Shown: positions 1-6,970, counted from the first letter of the stretch. The stretch: 12,265 nt of DNA from Sulfitobacter sp. (GCA_026421135.1 JAPKCR010000019.1:1-12265), one strand, 5' to 3'. Notes: generated by a model not told the origin, from the letters alone. Numbers and translations are program-made.

Positions 1-1309
1 TCTTGACCTCGATATACGGCACGGTGTGCGCCCCACATTCAGAGCCGATCAGCAAGCTGTCGCACTGCGTATAATTACGCGATTCCTTGGCCTTAGGGTG
101 CATAGACACCAGCCCACGATAGGTGTTCTGCGCCTTGCCAGCGCTGATCCCTTTGGACACGATGCGCGACTTGGTACGTTTGCCCAGATGGATCATCTTG
201 GTGCCTGTATCGGCCTGCTGCATGTTGTTGGCGATGGCGATGGAATAAAACTCGCCCTGACTGTCGTCGCCGCGCAGGATGCATGACGGGTATTTCCACG
301 TCACGGCAGAGCCGGTTTCAACTTGGGTCCACATCACCTTGGCACGGTCGCCCCGGCAATCGGCACGCTTGGTCACAAAGTTGTAGATCCCGCCTTTGCC
401 ATTCTCATCGCCCGGATACCAGTTTTGCACGGTCGAGTATTTCACTTCGGCGTCTTCTTCGATGATGATCTCGACCACGGCAGCGTGCAGTTGCGATTCG
501 TCGCGCTGTGGTGCGGTACAGCCCTCAAGATAGGACACATAGGACCCCTTGTCGGCGATGATCAACGTGCGTTCAAACTGGCCGGTGTTTTCAGCGTTGA
601 TGCGGAAATAGGTGGACAGCTCCATCGGGCAGCGCACGCCCGGCGGCACGTAAACAAACGACCCGTCCGAAAACACAGCAGAATTCAGCGTCGCGTAAAA
701 ATTGTCATTCACCGGCACAACCGAACCAAGGTACTTCTTAACCAGTTCAGGGTGGTCGCGGATCGCCTCGGAGATAGAACAAAAGATCACCCCCGCCGCT
801 TTCAACTCTTTCTGGAAGGTAGTTCCCAAGGAAACGGAGTCAAAAACCGCATCCACAGCAACCTTGCGCGGCGCATCGGTCAATTCTTCTGCACCCTCAA
901 CACCGGCCAAAAGCGCTTGCTCTTTCAACGGAATGCCCAGCTTTTTGTAGGTGGCGAGCAACTTTGGGTCGACATCATCCAGCGACTTGGGCTTGACCGC
1001 CATCGATTTTGGGCGCGCATAGTAATACTGGTTCTGGAAATTGATCTCGGGGTAATCAACCATGGCCCAGTTGGGTTCTTTCTTGGTCAACCACACCTCG
1101 TACGCTTCCAGACGCCACTGCGTCATCCACTCAGGCTCACCGTTCTTTTCCGAAATCAACTTGACGATGTCGGTGTTCAAACCCAGCGGCGCATACTCCA
1201 TCTCGATGTCGGTGGACCAGCCATGCTTGTAAGCACCGCCAACTTCGCGCACCGCATCAACGGTTTCCTGATCGACGCCGTCTTTTACTATCGTAGTGTC
1301 CACGCTCAT
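1..1309 (-). CDS. sufB: SufB, Fe-S cluster assembly scaffold subunit (partial, C-terminus beyond left edge)
   Basis: SufB is the scaffold subunit of the cytoplasmic SufBCD complex, which builds Fe-S clusters from desulfurase-derived sulfur for transfer to apoproteins. The reading frame is open from ATG at 1309 to base 2, giving 436 residues; SufB is usually about 495-510, so roughly 70 residues lie outside the window. Family hallmarks are the N-terminal stretch ending in WRLEAYEVW, the segment [19 protein letters not shown] holding the cysteine that corresponds to the sulfur-accepting Cys254 of E. coli SufB, and [17 protein letters not shown], where Cys416 corresponds to scaffold Cys405. Glu434, equivalent to the E. 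coli cluster-binding glutamate, is also present. GAGAGG sits just ahead of the start. The gene begins 19 bases after the cysteine desulfurase stop, so the two are almost certainly cotranscribed. A long open frame on the opposite strand here is a codon-bias shadow. Confidence 0.97.
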   Translation of the reverse strand, partial: MSVDTTIVKDGVDQETVDAVREVGGAYKHGWSTDIEMEYAPLGLNTDIVKLISEKNGEPEWMTQWRLEAYEVWLTKKEPNWAMVDYPEINFQNQYYYARPKSMAVKPKSLDDVDPKLLATYKKLGIPLKEQALLAGVEGAEELTDAPRKVAVDAVFDSVSLGTTFQKELKAAGVIFCSISEAIRDHPELVKKYLGSVVPVNDNFYATLNSAVFSDGSFVYVPPGVRCPMELSTYFRINAENTGQFERTLIIADKGSYVSYLEGCTAPQRDESQLHAAVVEIIIEEDAEVKYSTVQNWYPGDENGKGGIYNFVTKRADCRGDRAKVMWTQVETGSAVTWKYPSCILRGDDSQGEFYSIAIANNMQQADTGTKMIHLGKRTKSRIVSKGISAGKAQNTYRGLVSMHPKAKESRNYTQCDSLLIGSECGAHTVPYIEVK

Positions 1310-1328
1310 ATTCCTCTCGCTTCAGGCA

Positions 1329-2396
1329 TCACGCCGCCCGCATCTTGTGTTTCTCGAATTTCATTGCCCAGGCTTGTGCAAAGCGCTGTACATCGTTTTG
1401 TGTTGTCTCAAGGCCAAGCGACACACGGATCGCACTTGCGGCGTCGGTGTCATCATACCCCATGGCCTGCAAGACCTTACTGGCCTTTACCTTGCCACTT
1501 GAACACGCAGACCCAGCCGAAACTGCGAATCCAGCCAGATCCATCTGCATCACTTGTGTCTCGCCCTTCCAACCGGGGGTCAAAATGCAAGTGGTGTTTG
1601 GCAGACGCGGCATGTCTTTACCTATAAAAATAGTCTGATCAGACGCAGCCGCAATAGTGTTTTCTAGAATATTTCTAAACTCGGCCACTTCATCCCACCG
1701 TCCTGCAGCCACATCACGGTCCGCCGCCTCGGCAGCAGCCCCGAATCCAGCGATCCCGATTAGGTTTTCGGTCCCCGACCGGCGGTTCATTTCCTGCCCC
1801 CCGCCCCGCAAAATGGGTTCAGGGTCATTGGCGGTAAAGTTGATCAACGCCCCTACGCCTTTCGGCCCGCCCATCTTATGCGCTGACAAGATGGCATAGG
1901 ATGGTGTCTCGGCCTGGTAGGTGACAGGCATCTTGCCGGCCAACTGCGTGATGTCGCAGATCGTCGAATATTGATCGCCGCTGCCAATGACCCGGCCAGA
2001 GTCCCCTAAAATTCCGGTTTCACTGTTTGCCGCTGAAACTGCGACCAGACCGGCACCCGATGCCTTGCCTGAAGCGAAACTCACTTCAACCTCGCTCCAT
2101 ACGCCCAGACAGTCATGCTCTGTCGCAAGCGCGCCGAAAACTCCACCGTGTCGCGGCTTCTGGGCGACAGCCAGGGCCGCAGCTTCGGTCGCACTGCTGG
2201 TAAATATTACCTGCGTCGTTTTACACCCGACGAGATTCGCAACCTGTGCGCGGGCACGCTCTACCAACATCTTGGCCGCACGCCCCTCGGAATGAACACT
2301 GGACGGATTACCAACCACATCCATCGCCGAAACCATCGCCGCCCGCGCTTCAGGCCGCAAAGGCGTCGTTGCGTTATGATCCAGATAAACTCTCAC
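1329..2396 (-). CDS. Cysteine desulfurase, IscS/NifS type (class V aminotransferase fold)
   Basis: This PLP enzyme takes sulfur from L-cysteine as an enzyme-bound persulfide, releasing alanine, and supplies it to Fe-S assembly, here presumably to the adjacent SufB. From the GTG at 2396 the protein has 355 residues, shorter than E. coli IscS (404). Recognisable elements are VYLDHNATT at the N-terminus, His94 (TEHDC) that stacks on the cofactor, Asp148 and Gln151 (CDITQ), the Schiff-base Lys174 in SAHKMGGPKG, GGGQEMNRRSGTE, and the persulfide Cys298 in SAGSACSSGK. The phosphate-binding loop reads TSSATEAAAL, where relatives usually have TSGATE followed by Asn. I chose GTG because GGAA ends 6 bases before it and family members start close to the YLD motif. 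An in-frame TTG at 2408 has no good ribosome site, and the ATG at 2403 is out of frame. The gene lies between iscR (88-base gap) and sufB (19-base gap). Confidence 0.93.
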   Translation of the reverse strand: MRVYLDHNATTPLRPEARAAMVSAMDVVGNPSSVHSEGRAAKMLVERARAQVANLVGCKTTQVIFTSSATEAAALAVAQKPRHGGVFGALATEHDCLGVWSEVEVSFASGKASGAGLVAVSAANSETGILGDSGRVIGSGDQYSTICDITQLAGKMPVTYQAETPSYAILSAHKMGGPKGVGALINFTANDPEPILRGGGQEMNRRSGTENLIGIAGFGAAAEAADRDVAAGRWDEVAEFRNILENTIAAASDQTIFIGKDMPRLPNTTCILTPGWKGETQVMQMDLAGFAVSAGSACSSGKVKASKVLQAMGYDDTDAASAIRVSLGLETTQNDVQRFAQAWAMKFEKHKMRAA

Positions 2397-2402
2397 AGCA
2401 CA

Positions 2403-2406
2403 TTCC
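2403..2406 (-). promoter_or_regulatory. Ribosome binding site deciding the GTG start of the cysteine desulfurase
   Basis: GGAA on the minus strand, 6 bases before the GTG at 2396. It lies inside the longer reading frame that would start at TTG 2408, so it argues for the shorter protein. Confidence 0.45.
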
Positions 2407-2433
2407 AAATGGATTCACATTCCAGTGGGTTTA

Positions 2434-2448
2434 AGGGACAAAGTCCCT
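2434..2448. repeat. Short perfect palindrome between iscR and the cysteine desulfurase
   Basis: The bases read AGGGAC, AAA, GTCCCT: a 6-bp perfect stem with a 3-base loop inside the 88-base gap between the iscR stop and the desulfurase start. On the operon's sense strand a short run TTAAA follows, with no T-tract, so it is not a convincing terminator. It could be an mRNA hairpin that tunes or protects the downstream message, or a copy of a small dispersed repeat. I see no second copy in the window. Confidence 0.4.
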
Positions 2449-2484
2449 CATTCTTAGCCAAAAGAAATCGCGCCTGTGCAGCCA

Positions 2485-2952
2485 TCAGCCCAATTCCTCG
2501 TCGACCACCGCAAACAAGTTCGGGACAGCCGGACAGGGGGCCAACTCGTTTGCCACCACATCCGACAGCCGGGTCTGATGCAAATAAACATAGACTTGCG
2601 CGCTAAGCCCTTCCCACAATCGGTTCGTCAAAGACTGCGCCCGACTGCCCGACGAACCGCCCGATGCCCCTGCCCCGACATGCATAGCGTCGACCTTTTC
2701 ATCGACGGCACCCAAAACATCAACCACCCGGATGTCAGACGCAGGCCGGCCCAAACGGTATCCGCCACCGGGGCCGCGGACGGATGCAACCAACTCGGCA
2801 CGGCGCAGCTTGACGAAAAGCTGCTCAAGATAGGGCAACGAAATCGACTGGCGCTCGGCGATATCGCCCAACGACACCAAAGCACCGCTTGGTTGCAGCG
2901 CTATATCGGTCAGGGCCACCATGGCATAGCGCCCTTTGGTCGACAGCTTCAT
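2485..2952 (-). CDS. iscR: IscR-type Rrf2-family transcriptional regulator lacking the classical cluster cysteines
   Basis: This is a winged-helix regulator of the Rrf2 family that heads the Fe-S assembly operon, where IscR proteins sense cluster status and control their own operon. The 155 residues start MKLSTKGRYAMVALTDIAL and contain SLPYLEQLFVKLRRAELV (recognition helix region, about 38-55) and the wing SVRGPGGGYRLG (58-68), all closely matching IscR. The dimerisation helix with LTNRLWEGLS (108-117) is also kept. In E. coli the cluster ligands are Cys92, Cys98, Cys104 and His107; here that loop is Gly/Ser-rich (GAGASGGSSGS, 93-103), the last cysteine is Ser and the histidine is Asn110. 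The only cysteine is Cys140, near the C-terminus. ATG 2952 begins the conserved domain and has AAAGGGA upstream; a longer frame back to 3051 has no family support. It is divergent from the hydrolase at 3130. Confidence 0.9.
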   Translation of the reverse strand: MKLSTKGRYAMVALTDIALQPSGALVSLGDIAERQSISLPYLEQLFVKLRRAELVASVRGPGGGYRLGRPASDIRVVDVLGAVDEKVDAMHVGAGASGGSSGSRAQSLTNRLWEGLSAQVYVYLHQTRLSDVVANELAPCPAVPNLFAVVDEELG

Positions 2953-3052
2953 CGCAATGATCCCTTTGCCAAATTCGCCTGTTTGATTGACGGCGACGCC
3001 TGAAATGCCTAAGTGCAATGCCTGACCCCCAGAAACGCTGGGATCACGCAAG

Positions 3053-3067
3053 TTAGAACCGTTCTAA
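3053..3067. promoter_or_regulatory. Probable operator: perfect 15-bp palindrome in the iscR/hydrolase divergent promoter
   Basis: TTAGAAC, C, GTTCTAA: 7-bp arms around one central base. It covers the predicted -10 hexamer of iscR and reaches about the start point, the usual place for a repressor. A second palindrome, CTAAGA-TG-TCTTAG at 3064-3077, overlaps its right arm. An isolated half-site is found at 3106. As I remember it, a motif of this kind has been proposed for iron and Fe-S genes of Rhodobacterales (the Iron-Rhodo-box, linked to IscR). The palindrome is seen; the binding protein is inference. Confidence 0.7.
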
Positions 3068-3089
3068 GATGTCTTAGCGAATTCGTCAA
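3061..3089 (-). promoter_or_regulatory. Predicted sigma-70-type promoter for the iscR operon
   Basis: Read on the minus strand, TTGACG (3089-3084, five of six matches to the -35 consensus) is followed after exactly 17 bases by TAGAAC (3066-3061, four of six matches to -10). The expected start point near 3054 would leave a leader of about 100 bases before iscR. The -10 box lies within the palindrome at 3053-3067. Confidence 0.6.
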
Positions 3090-3105
3090 CTATTCCGCTG
3101 GACCT

Positions 3106-3113
3106 TTAGAACC
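3106..3113 (+). promoter_or_regulatory. Half-site copy of the operator near the hydrolase start
   Basis: TTAGAACC repeats the left arm and centre of the palindrome at 3053-3067, lying 53 bases further on and 16 bases before the hydrolase ATG. It could be a second, weaker contact that lets one regulator act on both directions, or chance in a short AT-rich region. Confidence 0.35.
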
Positions 3114-3129
3114 AAAAGCAGGGACGCCC

Positions 3130-3783
3130 ATGCCCGAGGTTATTTTTCCCGGACCCGAAGGCCGCCTCGAAGGCCGCTACCATCCGCAAAAAGAGCGCGA
3201 CGCGCCAATTGCTATTTTGCTGCATCCGCACCCTCAATTTGGCGGAAACATGAACCACAAGGTTGTGTATAATATGCACTACGCCTTTTATAACATGGGC
3301 TTCACGGTCCTGCGGTTCAATTTCCGGGGCGTTGGCCGCAGCCAGGGCGAATATGATCAAGGGATCGGCGAACTGTCCGATGCCGCGTCAGCGCTTGATT
3401 ACCTGCAGTCGATGAACAACAACTCCAAGCATTGCTGGGTTGCCGGTTTCTCGTTCGGCGCTTGGATCGGGATGCAGCTTTTGATGCGCCGCCCTGAAAT
3501 CACCGGTTTTATTTCGGTTGCACCACCTGCCAACATGTATGACTTCAGCTTCCTTGCGCCCTGCCCGGCATCGGGTCTGGTGATCAATGGCACCGCTGAC
3601 CGCGTGGCACCGCCAGCCGATACGGTGAACTTGGTTAATAAACTGCACGAGCAAAAAGGCATCACCATCACCCATCAAGAGATCGAGGGTGCCGGTCACT
3701 TCTTTGAAGAGCCGCATATGGAAACGCTGATCACCTCTACCACCGATTACGTCAAACGCCGCTTGACCGAGACGACTCGCTAA
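3130..3783 (+). CDS. Alpha/beta hydrolase, COG2945-like cytoplasmic serine hydrolase
   Basis: The product is a 217-residue protein with the alpha/beta-hydrolase fold and no signal peptide, so cytoplasmic. The family includes esterases and dienelactone-hydrolase-like enzymes; the substrate cannot be read from sequence. The catalytic triad is visible: Ser108 in the nucleophile elbow GFSFG, Asp157 in NGTADRVAPP and His190 in GAGHFFEE. The oxyanion region HPHPQFGG (32-39) and FNFRGVGRSQGEY (63-75) are typical of this compact subgroup. I chose ATG 3130 because AGGGA precedes it and homologues begin close to this MPEVIFPGPEG sequence; the frame extends back to 3013 through the promoter region without family similarity. 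It is the first gene of a three-gene set, its TAA overlapping the next ATG by one base, and it is divergent from iscR. Confidence 0.88.
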   Translation: MPEVIFPGPEGRLEGRYHPQKERDAPIAILLHPHPQFGGNMNHKVVYNMHYAFYNMGFTVLRFNFRGVGRSQGEYDQGIGELSDAASALDYLQSMNNNSKHCWVAGFSFGAWIGMQLLMRRPEITGFISVAPPANMYDFSFLAPCPASGLVINGTADRVAPPADTVNLVNKLHEQKGITITHQEIEGAGHFFEEPHMETLITSTTDYVKRRLTETTR

Positions 3784-4022
3784 TGGCTGACCAGAACGTC
3801 ACGGATATGGCCAACCAACTGGCCGAAGAATGTCTGGCTGTTCAACGCGAGACCGGAAACGAGCGCCTGTTTATGGAGGTCGCTTCCGTTCTCGGGGCGT
3901 CCTCCCAGACCATGGAAGAGGCGTTTGTAACGGCCATTCGCACCCGGATGGCAACATTTCAAGGCCGTGCGTTTCTGGAAAAGTCACTCGCAGCCCATAA
4001 GGCGAAAGCCCCCCAAGAATGA
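3783..4022 (+). CDS. Conserved-looking small protein of unknown function (79 aa)
   Basis: I do not recognise this protein. It has 79 residues, is predicted largely helical, has no membrane segment or signal peptide, and has one cysteine (Cys17) in MANQLAEECLAVQRETG. The composition is mixed charged/hydrophobic, with a basic end (KSLAAHKAKAPQE). Its ATG shares a base with the TAA of the hydrolase, and its own stop overlaps the ATG of the HD-domain gene as ATGA. Such arrangement on both sides strongly supports that it is translated and made with its neighbours. It may be a partner or regulator of one of the two enzymes, but nothing in the sequence shows which. Confidence 0.75.
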   Translation: MADQNVTDMANQLAEECLAVQRETGNERLFMEVASVLGASSQTMEEAFVTAIRTRMATFQGRAFLEKSLAAHKAKAPQE

Positions 4023-4600
4023 CCCAGCGGCTTGAGCAGCAAATCGCCTTTCTTAACGAGGCGGACAAGCTCAAGTCTGTCATGCGCGGGACGTTGCTGT
4101 GCGATGGGTCGCGGTCGGAGAATTCTGCAGAACATAGCTGGCATTTGACGTTGTATGCCTTGGTTCTGGCTGATCAGGCAGGCCCAGATGTCGACATGAT
4201 CCGCGTCATCAAAATGCTGATCCTTCACGATATAGTCGAAATTGATGCGGGCGATAATCCGATCTTTGGCAGCTATGACGCCTCTGATATGGAAGCGCAG
4301 GAACAGGCTGCGGCAGATCGCATATTTGGACTTCTTCCCAAAGACTTGAGGGACGATCTTCGCGCTGCATGGGAGGAGTTTGAAGCCAATCGGACCCCGA
4401 CCGCGCAATTCGCCAAATCCCTTGATCGGTTTCAACCACCTATGCAAAATCTTGCAGCAGGCGGGGGCAGTTGGATCGATTATAATGTGACCCATGACCA
4501 GTTTGTCGAAAAAGTAGGCATGAAAATCGAGTCAGGTGCGCCGGGGCTGTGGGAATATGCCCGCAGACGCGTTTCCACTTGGTTTGCCGCCCATACATAG
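4019..4600 (+). CDS. HD-domain phosphohydrolase, YfbR/HDDC2-like (possible 5'-deoxynucleotidase)
   Basis: This 193-residue protein belongs to the HD superfamily of metal-dependent phosphohydrolases. Metal-binding residues are visible in order: His39 in ENSAEHSWH, His70-Asp71 in LILHDIVEIDAGD, and Asp136 in AKSLDRFQP. Glu74 and Asp77 lie where YfbR-type enzymes have their catalytic acids. The nearest characterised relatives remove the 5'-phosphate from deoxynucleoside monophosphates, so a role in nucleotide pool control is plausible. The exact substrate is inference. The length agrees with the family (about 190-200). Translation should be coupled to the preceding 79-residue protein through the ATGA overlap at 4019-4022. 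The gene ends 91 bases before icd, with no obvious terminator between them, so some read-through into icd is possible. Confidence 0.85.
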   Translation: MTQRLEQQIAFLNEADKLKSVMRGTLLCDGSRSENSAEHSWHLTLYALVLADQAGPDVDMIRVIKMLILHDIVEIDAGDNPIFGSYDASDMEAQEQAAADRIFGLLPKDLRDDLRAAWEEFEANRTPTAQFAKSLDRFQPPMQNLAAGGGSWIDYNVTHDQFVEKVGMKIESGAPGLWEYARRRVSTWFAAHT

Positions 4601-4691
4601 ATCAGATTTACTTCACATTCACACTGATGGTGCAAAGCACAGCGTAGAATGAATTGACAGCGATAGCCCAATCCAAAGGAAGAGCGCACCA

Positions 4692-5906
4692 ATGACCAAG
4701 ATCAAGGTGGATAACCCGATTGTCGAACTCGACGGCGATGAAATGACCCGCATCATGTGGGATTTCATCAAGAAAAAGCTGATCCTGCCCTATCTCGACA
4801 TTGACTTGAAATACTACGATCTGGGGATGGAGGTCCGCGACGAGACCAACGACCAGATCACCATCGACGCGGCCAATGCGATCAAGGAATACGGCGTTGG
4901 CGTTAAATGCGCGACGATCACCCCTGACGAGGCGCGAGTCGAAGAATTTGGGCTGAAAGAAATGTGGCGGTCCCCCAACGGGACGATCCGCAACATTCTT
5001 GGCGGCGTAATTTTCCGCCAGCCCATAATCTGCGAAAATGTGCCGCGCCTTGTGCCCGGCTGGACGAAACCCATCGTCGTGGGCCGACACGCCTTTGGGG
5101 ACCAGTACAAAGCCACCGATTTCAAATTCCCTGGCAAGGGCAAACTGACGTTGAAGTTCGTCGGCGAAGACGGCACCGAGATTGAGCGCGAAGTGTTTGA
5201 CGCACCGGATTCAGGCGTCGTAATGGCGATGTATAACCTTGATAAATCCATCATTGATTTCGCCCGCGCGTCGATGAACTATGGCCTAAACCTTGGCTGG
5301 CCGGTGTATCTGAGCACCAAGAACACGATCCTCAAGCAATATGACGGACGTTTCCTTGAGCTGTTCCAGCAAATCTACGAGACTGAATTTGCTGACAAAT
5401 TCAAAGCTGCGGGCATTACTTACGAACACCGCCTGATCGACGATATGGTCGCCTGCGCGATGAAGTGGAACGGCGGCTATGTCTGGGCCTGTAAAAATTA
5501 CGACGGCGATGTGCAGTCCGACACCGTGGCACAGGGCTTTGGTTCACTTGGGTTGATGACCTCGGTTTTGATGACGCCAGACGGCCAGACAGTGGAGGCA
5601 GAAGCCGCCCACGGCACTGTCACCCGCCACTATCGCCAGCATCAAAAGGGCGAAGAGACATCGACCAATTCGATCGCGTCGATCTATGCGTGGACCGGTG
5701 GCCTAAAACATCGCGGCAAACTGGACGGGAACGATGCGCTTACCCGCTTTGCCGAGACGTTGGAAAAGACCGTCGTTGATACCGTGGAATCAGGCCACAT
5801 GACCAAGGATCTTGCGCTGCTGGTTGGCCCCGATCAGGGTTGGCTCACCACGATGGGCTTTCTTGAAAAGGTCGACGAGAACCTGAATAAGGCCCTGAAA
5901 GGCTAG
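4692..5906 (+). CDS. icd: NADP-dependent isocitrate dehydrogenase, eukaryotic-type (type II)
   Basis: The enzyme oxidatively decarboxylates isocitrate to 2-oxoglutarate in the TCA cycle, making NADPH in the cytoplasm. The 404 residues match the homodimeric eukaryote-like subfamily common in alphaproteobacteria rather than the E. coli type. Isocitrate-binding residues are Ser94, Asn96 and Arg100 in SPNGTIR, Arg109, and Arg132 in [13 protein letters not shown], with Tyr139 and Lys210 as catalytic residues. Metal-binding aspartates lie in [15 protein letters not shown] (about 248-262) and NYDGDVQSD. The cofactor segment [17 protein letters not shown] (304-320) is the NADP-specific form. The start is supported by AAAGGAAGAG upstream of ATG 4692. 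The 91-base leader region holds a TAGAAT at 4645-4650 that could be a -10 box, but no fitting -35 is visible. A strong terminator follows the stop by 8 bases, so this gene ends its transcription unit. Confidence 0.98.
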   Translation: MTKIKVDNPIVELDGDEMTRIMWDFIKKKLILPYLDIDLKYYDLGMEVRDETNDQITIDAANAIKEYGVGVKCATITPDEARVEEFGLKEMWRSPNGTIRNILGGVIFRQPIICENVPRLVPGWTKPIVVGRHAFGDQYKATDFKFPGKGKLTLKFVGEDGTEIEREVFDAPDSGVVMAMYNLDKSIIDFARASMNYGLNLGWPVYLSTKNTILKQYDGRFLELFQQIYETEFADKFKAAGITYEHRLIDDMVACAMKWNGGYVWACKNYDGDVQSDTVAQGFGSLGLMTSVLMTPDGQTVEAEAAHGTVTRHYRQHQKGEETSTNSIASIYAWTGGLKHRGKLDGNDALTRFAETLEKTVVDTVESGHMTKDLALLVGPDQGWLTTMGFLEKVDENLNKALKG

Positions 5907-5914
5907 CATAAATC

Positions 5915-5945
5915 GGGCCGCCCCAATCTGGGTGGCCCATTTTTT
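5915..5945 (+). terminator. Rho-independent terminator after icd
   Basis: A 9-bp stem (GGGCCGCCC, 5915-5923, with GGGTGGCCC, 5930-5938, one G-U pair) and a 6-base loop are followed by a run of six T at 5940-5945. This is a textbook intrinsic terminator 8 bases beyond the icd stop. Confidence 0.93.
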
Positions 5946-6043
5946 AAGCACCAGTCCAATTTTACGCTGCGTTTCGCTGCAGTGCGGCGAATTTCGCCCG
6001 ACCGCCCCTAGACAGGTCAACACACCTGCCCTACTTCAAGGGT

Positions 6044-6652
6044 ATGAAGAATGCACCCAGCCCCCAGCACAACCTGGTCGACGACATCCAAGGGCTAAGT
6101 CTTGGCGTATTTTTGTGCGGGATTGGGATTCATGTTCTGACTTCCGTAGGGTTGATCACAGGTCAAACCGCCGGGTTGGCGGTGATTATCGCCTATCTGA
6201 CAGGCTATTCCTTCGGCGTGGTATTTTTCGCGATCAATCTGCCCTTCTACTTCCTAGCTTATAAAAGGCTGGGGCCAGCGTTCACGATCAAGTCACTGAT
6301 TTCAGTTACCCTTTTATCTGTTGTGACCACGCTGCTCCCGATTGGCTTTACAATTCAATCGCTGGAACCTGCGTTGGGCGCCGTGATTTTCGGATCTCTT
6401 GTAGGCCTTGGGCTGCTGGCGATGTTCCGTCACAACGGATCCTTGGGCGGACTTGGTGTGATTGCGCTGCTTGTGCAGGACACCACCGGATTCAAAGCAG
6501 GCTGGGTGCAACTGATCACCGACGCCGTGATTTTCACCGCAGCCATGTTCCTTTTCCCTGCTTCGGTCGTATTCTATTCGTTGCTGGGTGCCGTTGTGTT
6601 GAACATGATCATCACATTCAACCACCGCAGGGACCGCTATATCGCGACCTGA
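6044..6652 (+). CDS. YitT-family (DUF161) integral membrane protein, short form
   Basis: The 202-residue protein is very hydrophobic, with about six transmembrane stretches (roughly 16-33, 52-72, 83-103, 109-128, 135-147 and 155-191). The segment GLITGQTAGLAVIIAYLTG (37-54), followed by a membrane span ending in LAYKRLGPAF, is the pattern of the YitT family (COG1284), inner-membrane proteins of unknown transport role. Longer members carry a C-terminal cytoplasmic DUF2179 domain; here the protein ends after the last span with a basic tail (NHRRDRYIAT), so the domain is absent. ATG 6044 is the only good start, but AAGGG lies only 2 bases before it, an unusually tight spacing. The gene follows the icd terminator, so it needs its own promoter, and it converges on the DUF6356 gene with 2 bases between stops. 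Confidence 0.85.
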   Translation: MKNAPSPQHNLVDDIQGLSLGVFLCGIGIHVLTSVGLITGQTAGLAVIIAYLTGYSFGVVFFAINLPFYFLAYKRLGPAFTIKSLISVTLLSVVTTLLPIGFTIQSLEPALGAVIFGSLVGLGLLAMFRHNGSLGGLGVIALLVQDTTGFKAGWVQLITDAVIFTAAMFLFPASVVFYSLLGAVVLNMIITFNHRRDRYIAT

Positions 6653-6654
6653 TT

Positions 6655-6861
6655 TCAGGATCCGCGGTTATGGGTCTTGGCATAAAGCTGTGCGATGATA
6701 CCGCTGGCCGTTTTTTCGAATAGGCAGGGCACAAGCGCATGCACCAGGGCTGCACCAGCCGCTGCAAAAAGCAAACCCGAAAATTTCAGCGCAAAAAACA
6801 TATGCTCCAGAAAGGTTTCCTCGACCTTGGCGGGATGTTCAAGAAAGACGCGTGAAATCAT
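6655..6861 (-). CDS. DUF6356-like small membrane protein (68 aa)
   Basis: A 68-residue protein opening with MISRVFLEHPAKVEETFLEHM, one hydrophobic span at about 22-47 (FALKFSGLLFAAAGAALVHALV), then PCLFEKTASGIIAQLY. The layout of an N-terminal FLxHP motif, a charged EEtFLEH segment, a single span with HALVP, and an F-E-K/R-T-x-S tail fits the DUF6356 family of small alphaproteobacterial membrane proteins as I remember it. No function is known. ATG 6861 has AGGA at a 7-base distance. It is convergent with the YitT gene (stops 2 bases apart) and divergent from the Lrp-type regulator, with a 119-base shared promoter region. Confidence 0.75.
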   Translation of the reverse strand: MISRVFLEHPAKVEETFLEHMFFALKFSGLLFAAAGAALVHALVPCLFEKTASGIIAQLYAKTHNRGS

Positions 6862-6896
6862 GGGATGTTCCTGTTATTTTTGATGCTTTGCGAAAG

Positions 6897-6970
6897 ATAC
6901 TGAATAACGCCTGAACATTTTTCCCAAAGATCACCCCAATTGCCATTGATGTGGGATAAATTTTCAGTAT
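6897..6970. repeat. Inverted repeat ATACTGAA / TTCAGTAT in the DUF6356-lrp intergenic region
   Basis: ATACTGAA at 6897-6904 is matched by its reverse complement TTCAGTAT at 6963-6970, 58 bases apart, each copy close to one of the two divergent genes. Lrp/AsnC proteins often bind spaced AT-rich sites upstream of their own gene, so these may be paired operator elements. The match is only 8 bp and the assignment is inference. Confidence 0.35.

Noticed and set aside
323..1627. 434-codon plus-strand open frame opposite sufB and the desulfurase
   Set aside because: It is antisense to two clearly identified genes, has no recognisable domain, and its composition (rich in His, Arg, Leu) is typical of a shadow frame.
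1660..1680. AT-rich TTCTAGAA-like sequence inside the desulfurase gene resembling the operator half-site
   Set aside because: It lies in coding sequence, lacks the TTAGAAC-C-GTTCTAA geometry and is far from any start.
2115..2606. 163-codon plus-strand frame crossing the iscR-desulfurase gap
   Set aside because: It overlaps two real minus-strand genes and has a low-complexity Pro/Arg/His-rich translation with no family features.
3028..3042. Small hairpin CCCAG-AAACG-CTGGG in the presumed iscR leader
   Set aside because: Five base pairs only, no T-tract and no riboswitch-like context; too small to assign a role.
4612..4661. Possible icd promoter (TAGAAT at 4645, TTGACA at 4656)
   Set aside because: The two hexamers are in the wrong order and neither has a fitting partner at 16-18 bases, so no promoter is called.
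5986..5998. Palindrome GGCGAA-T-TTCGCC upstream of the YitT gene
   Set aside because: Short, with no second site and no promoter hexamers placed sensibly around it; could be an operator but nothing supports that.
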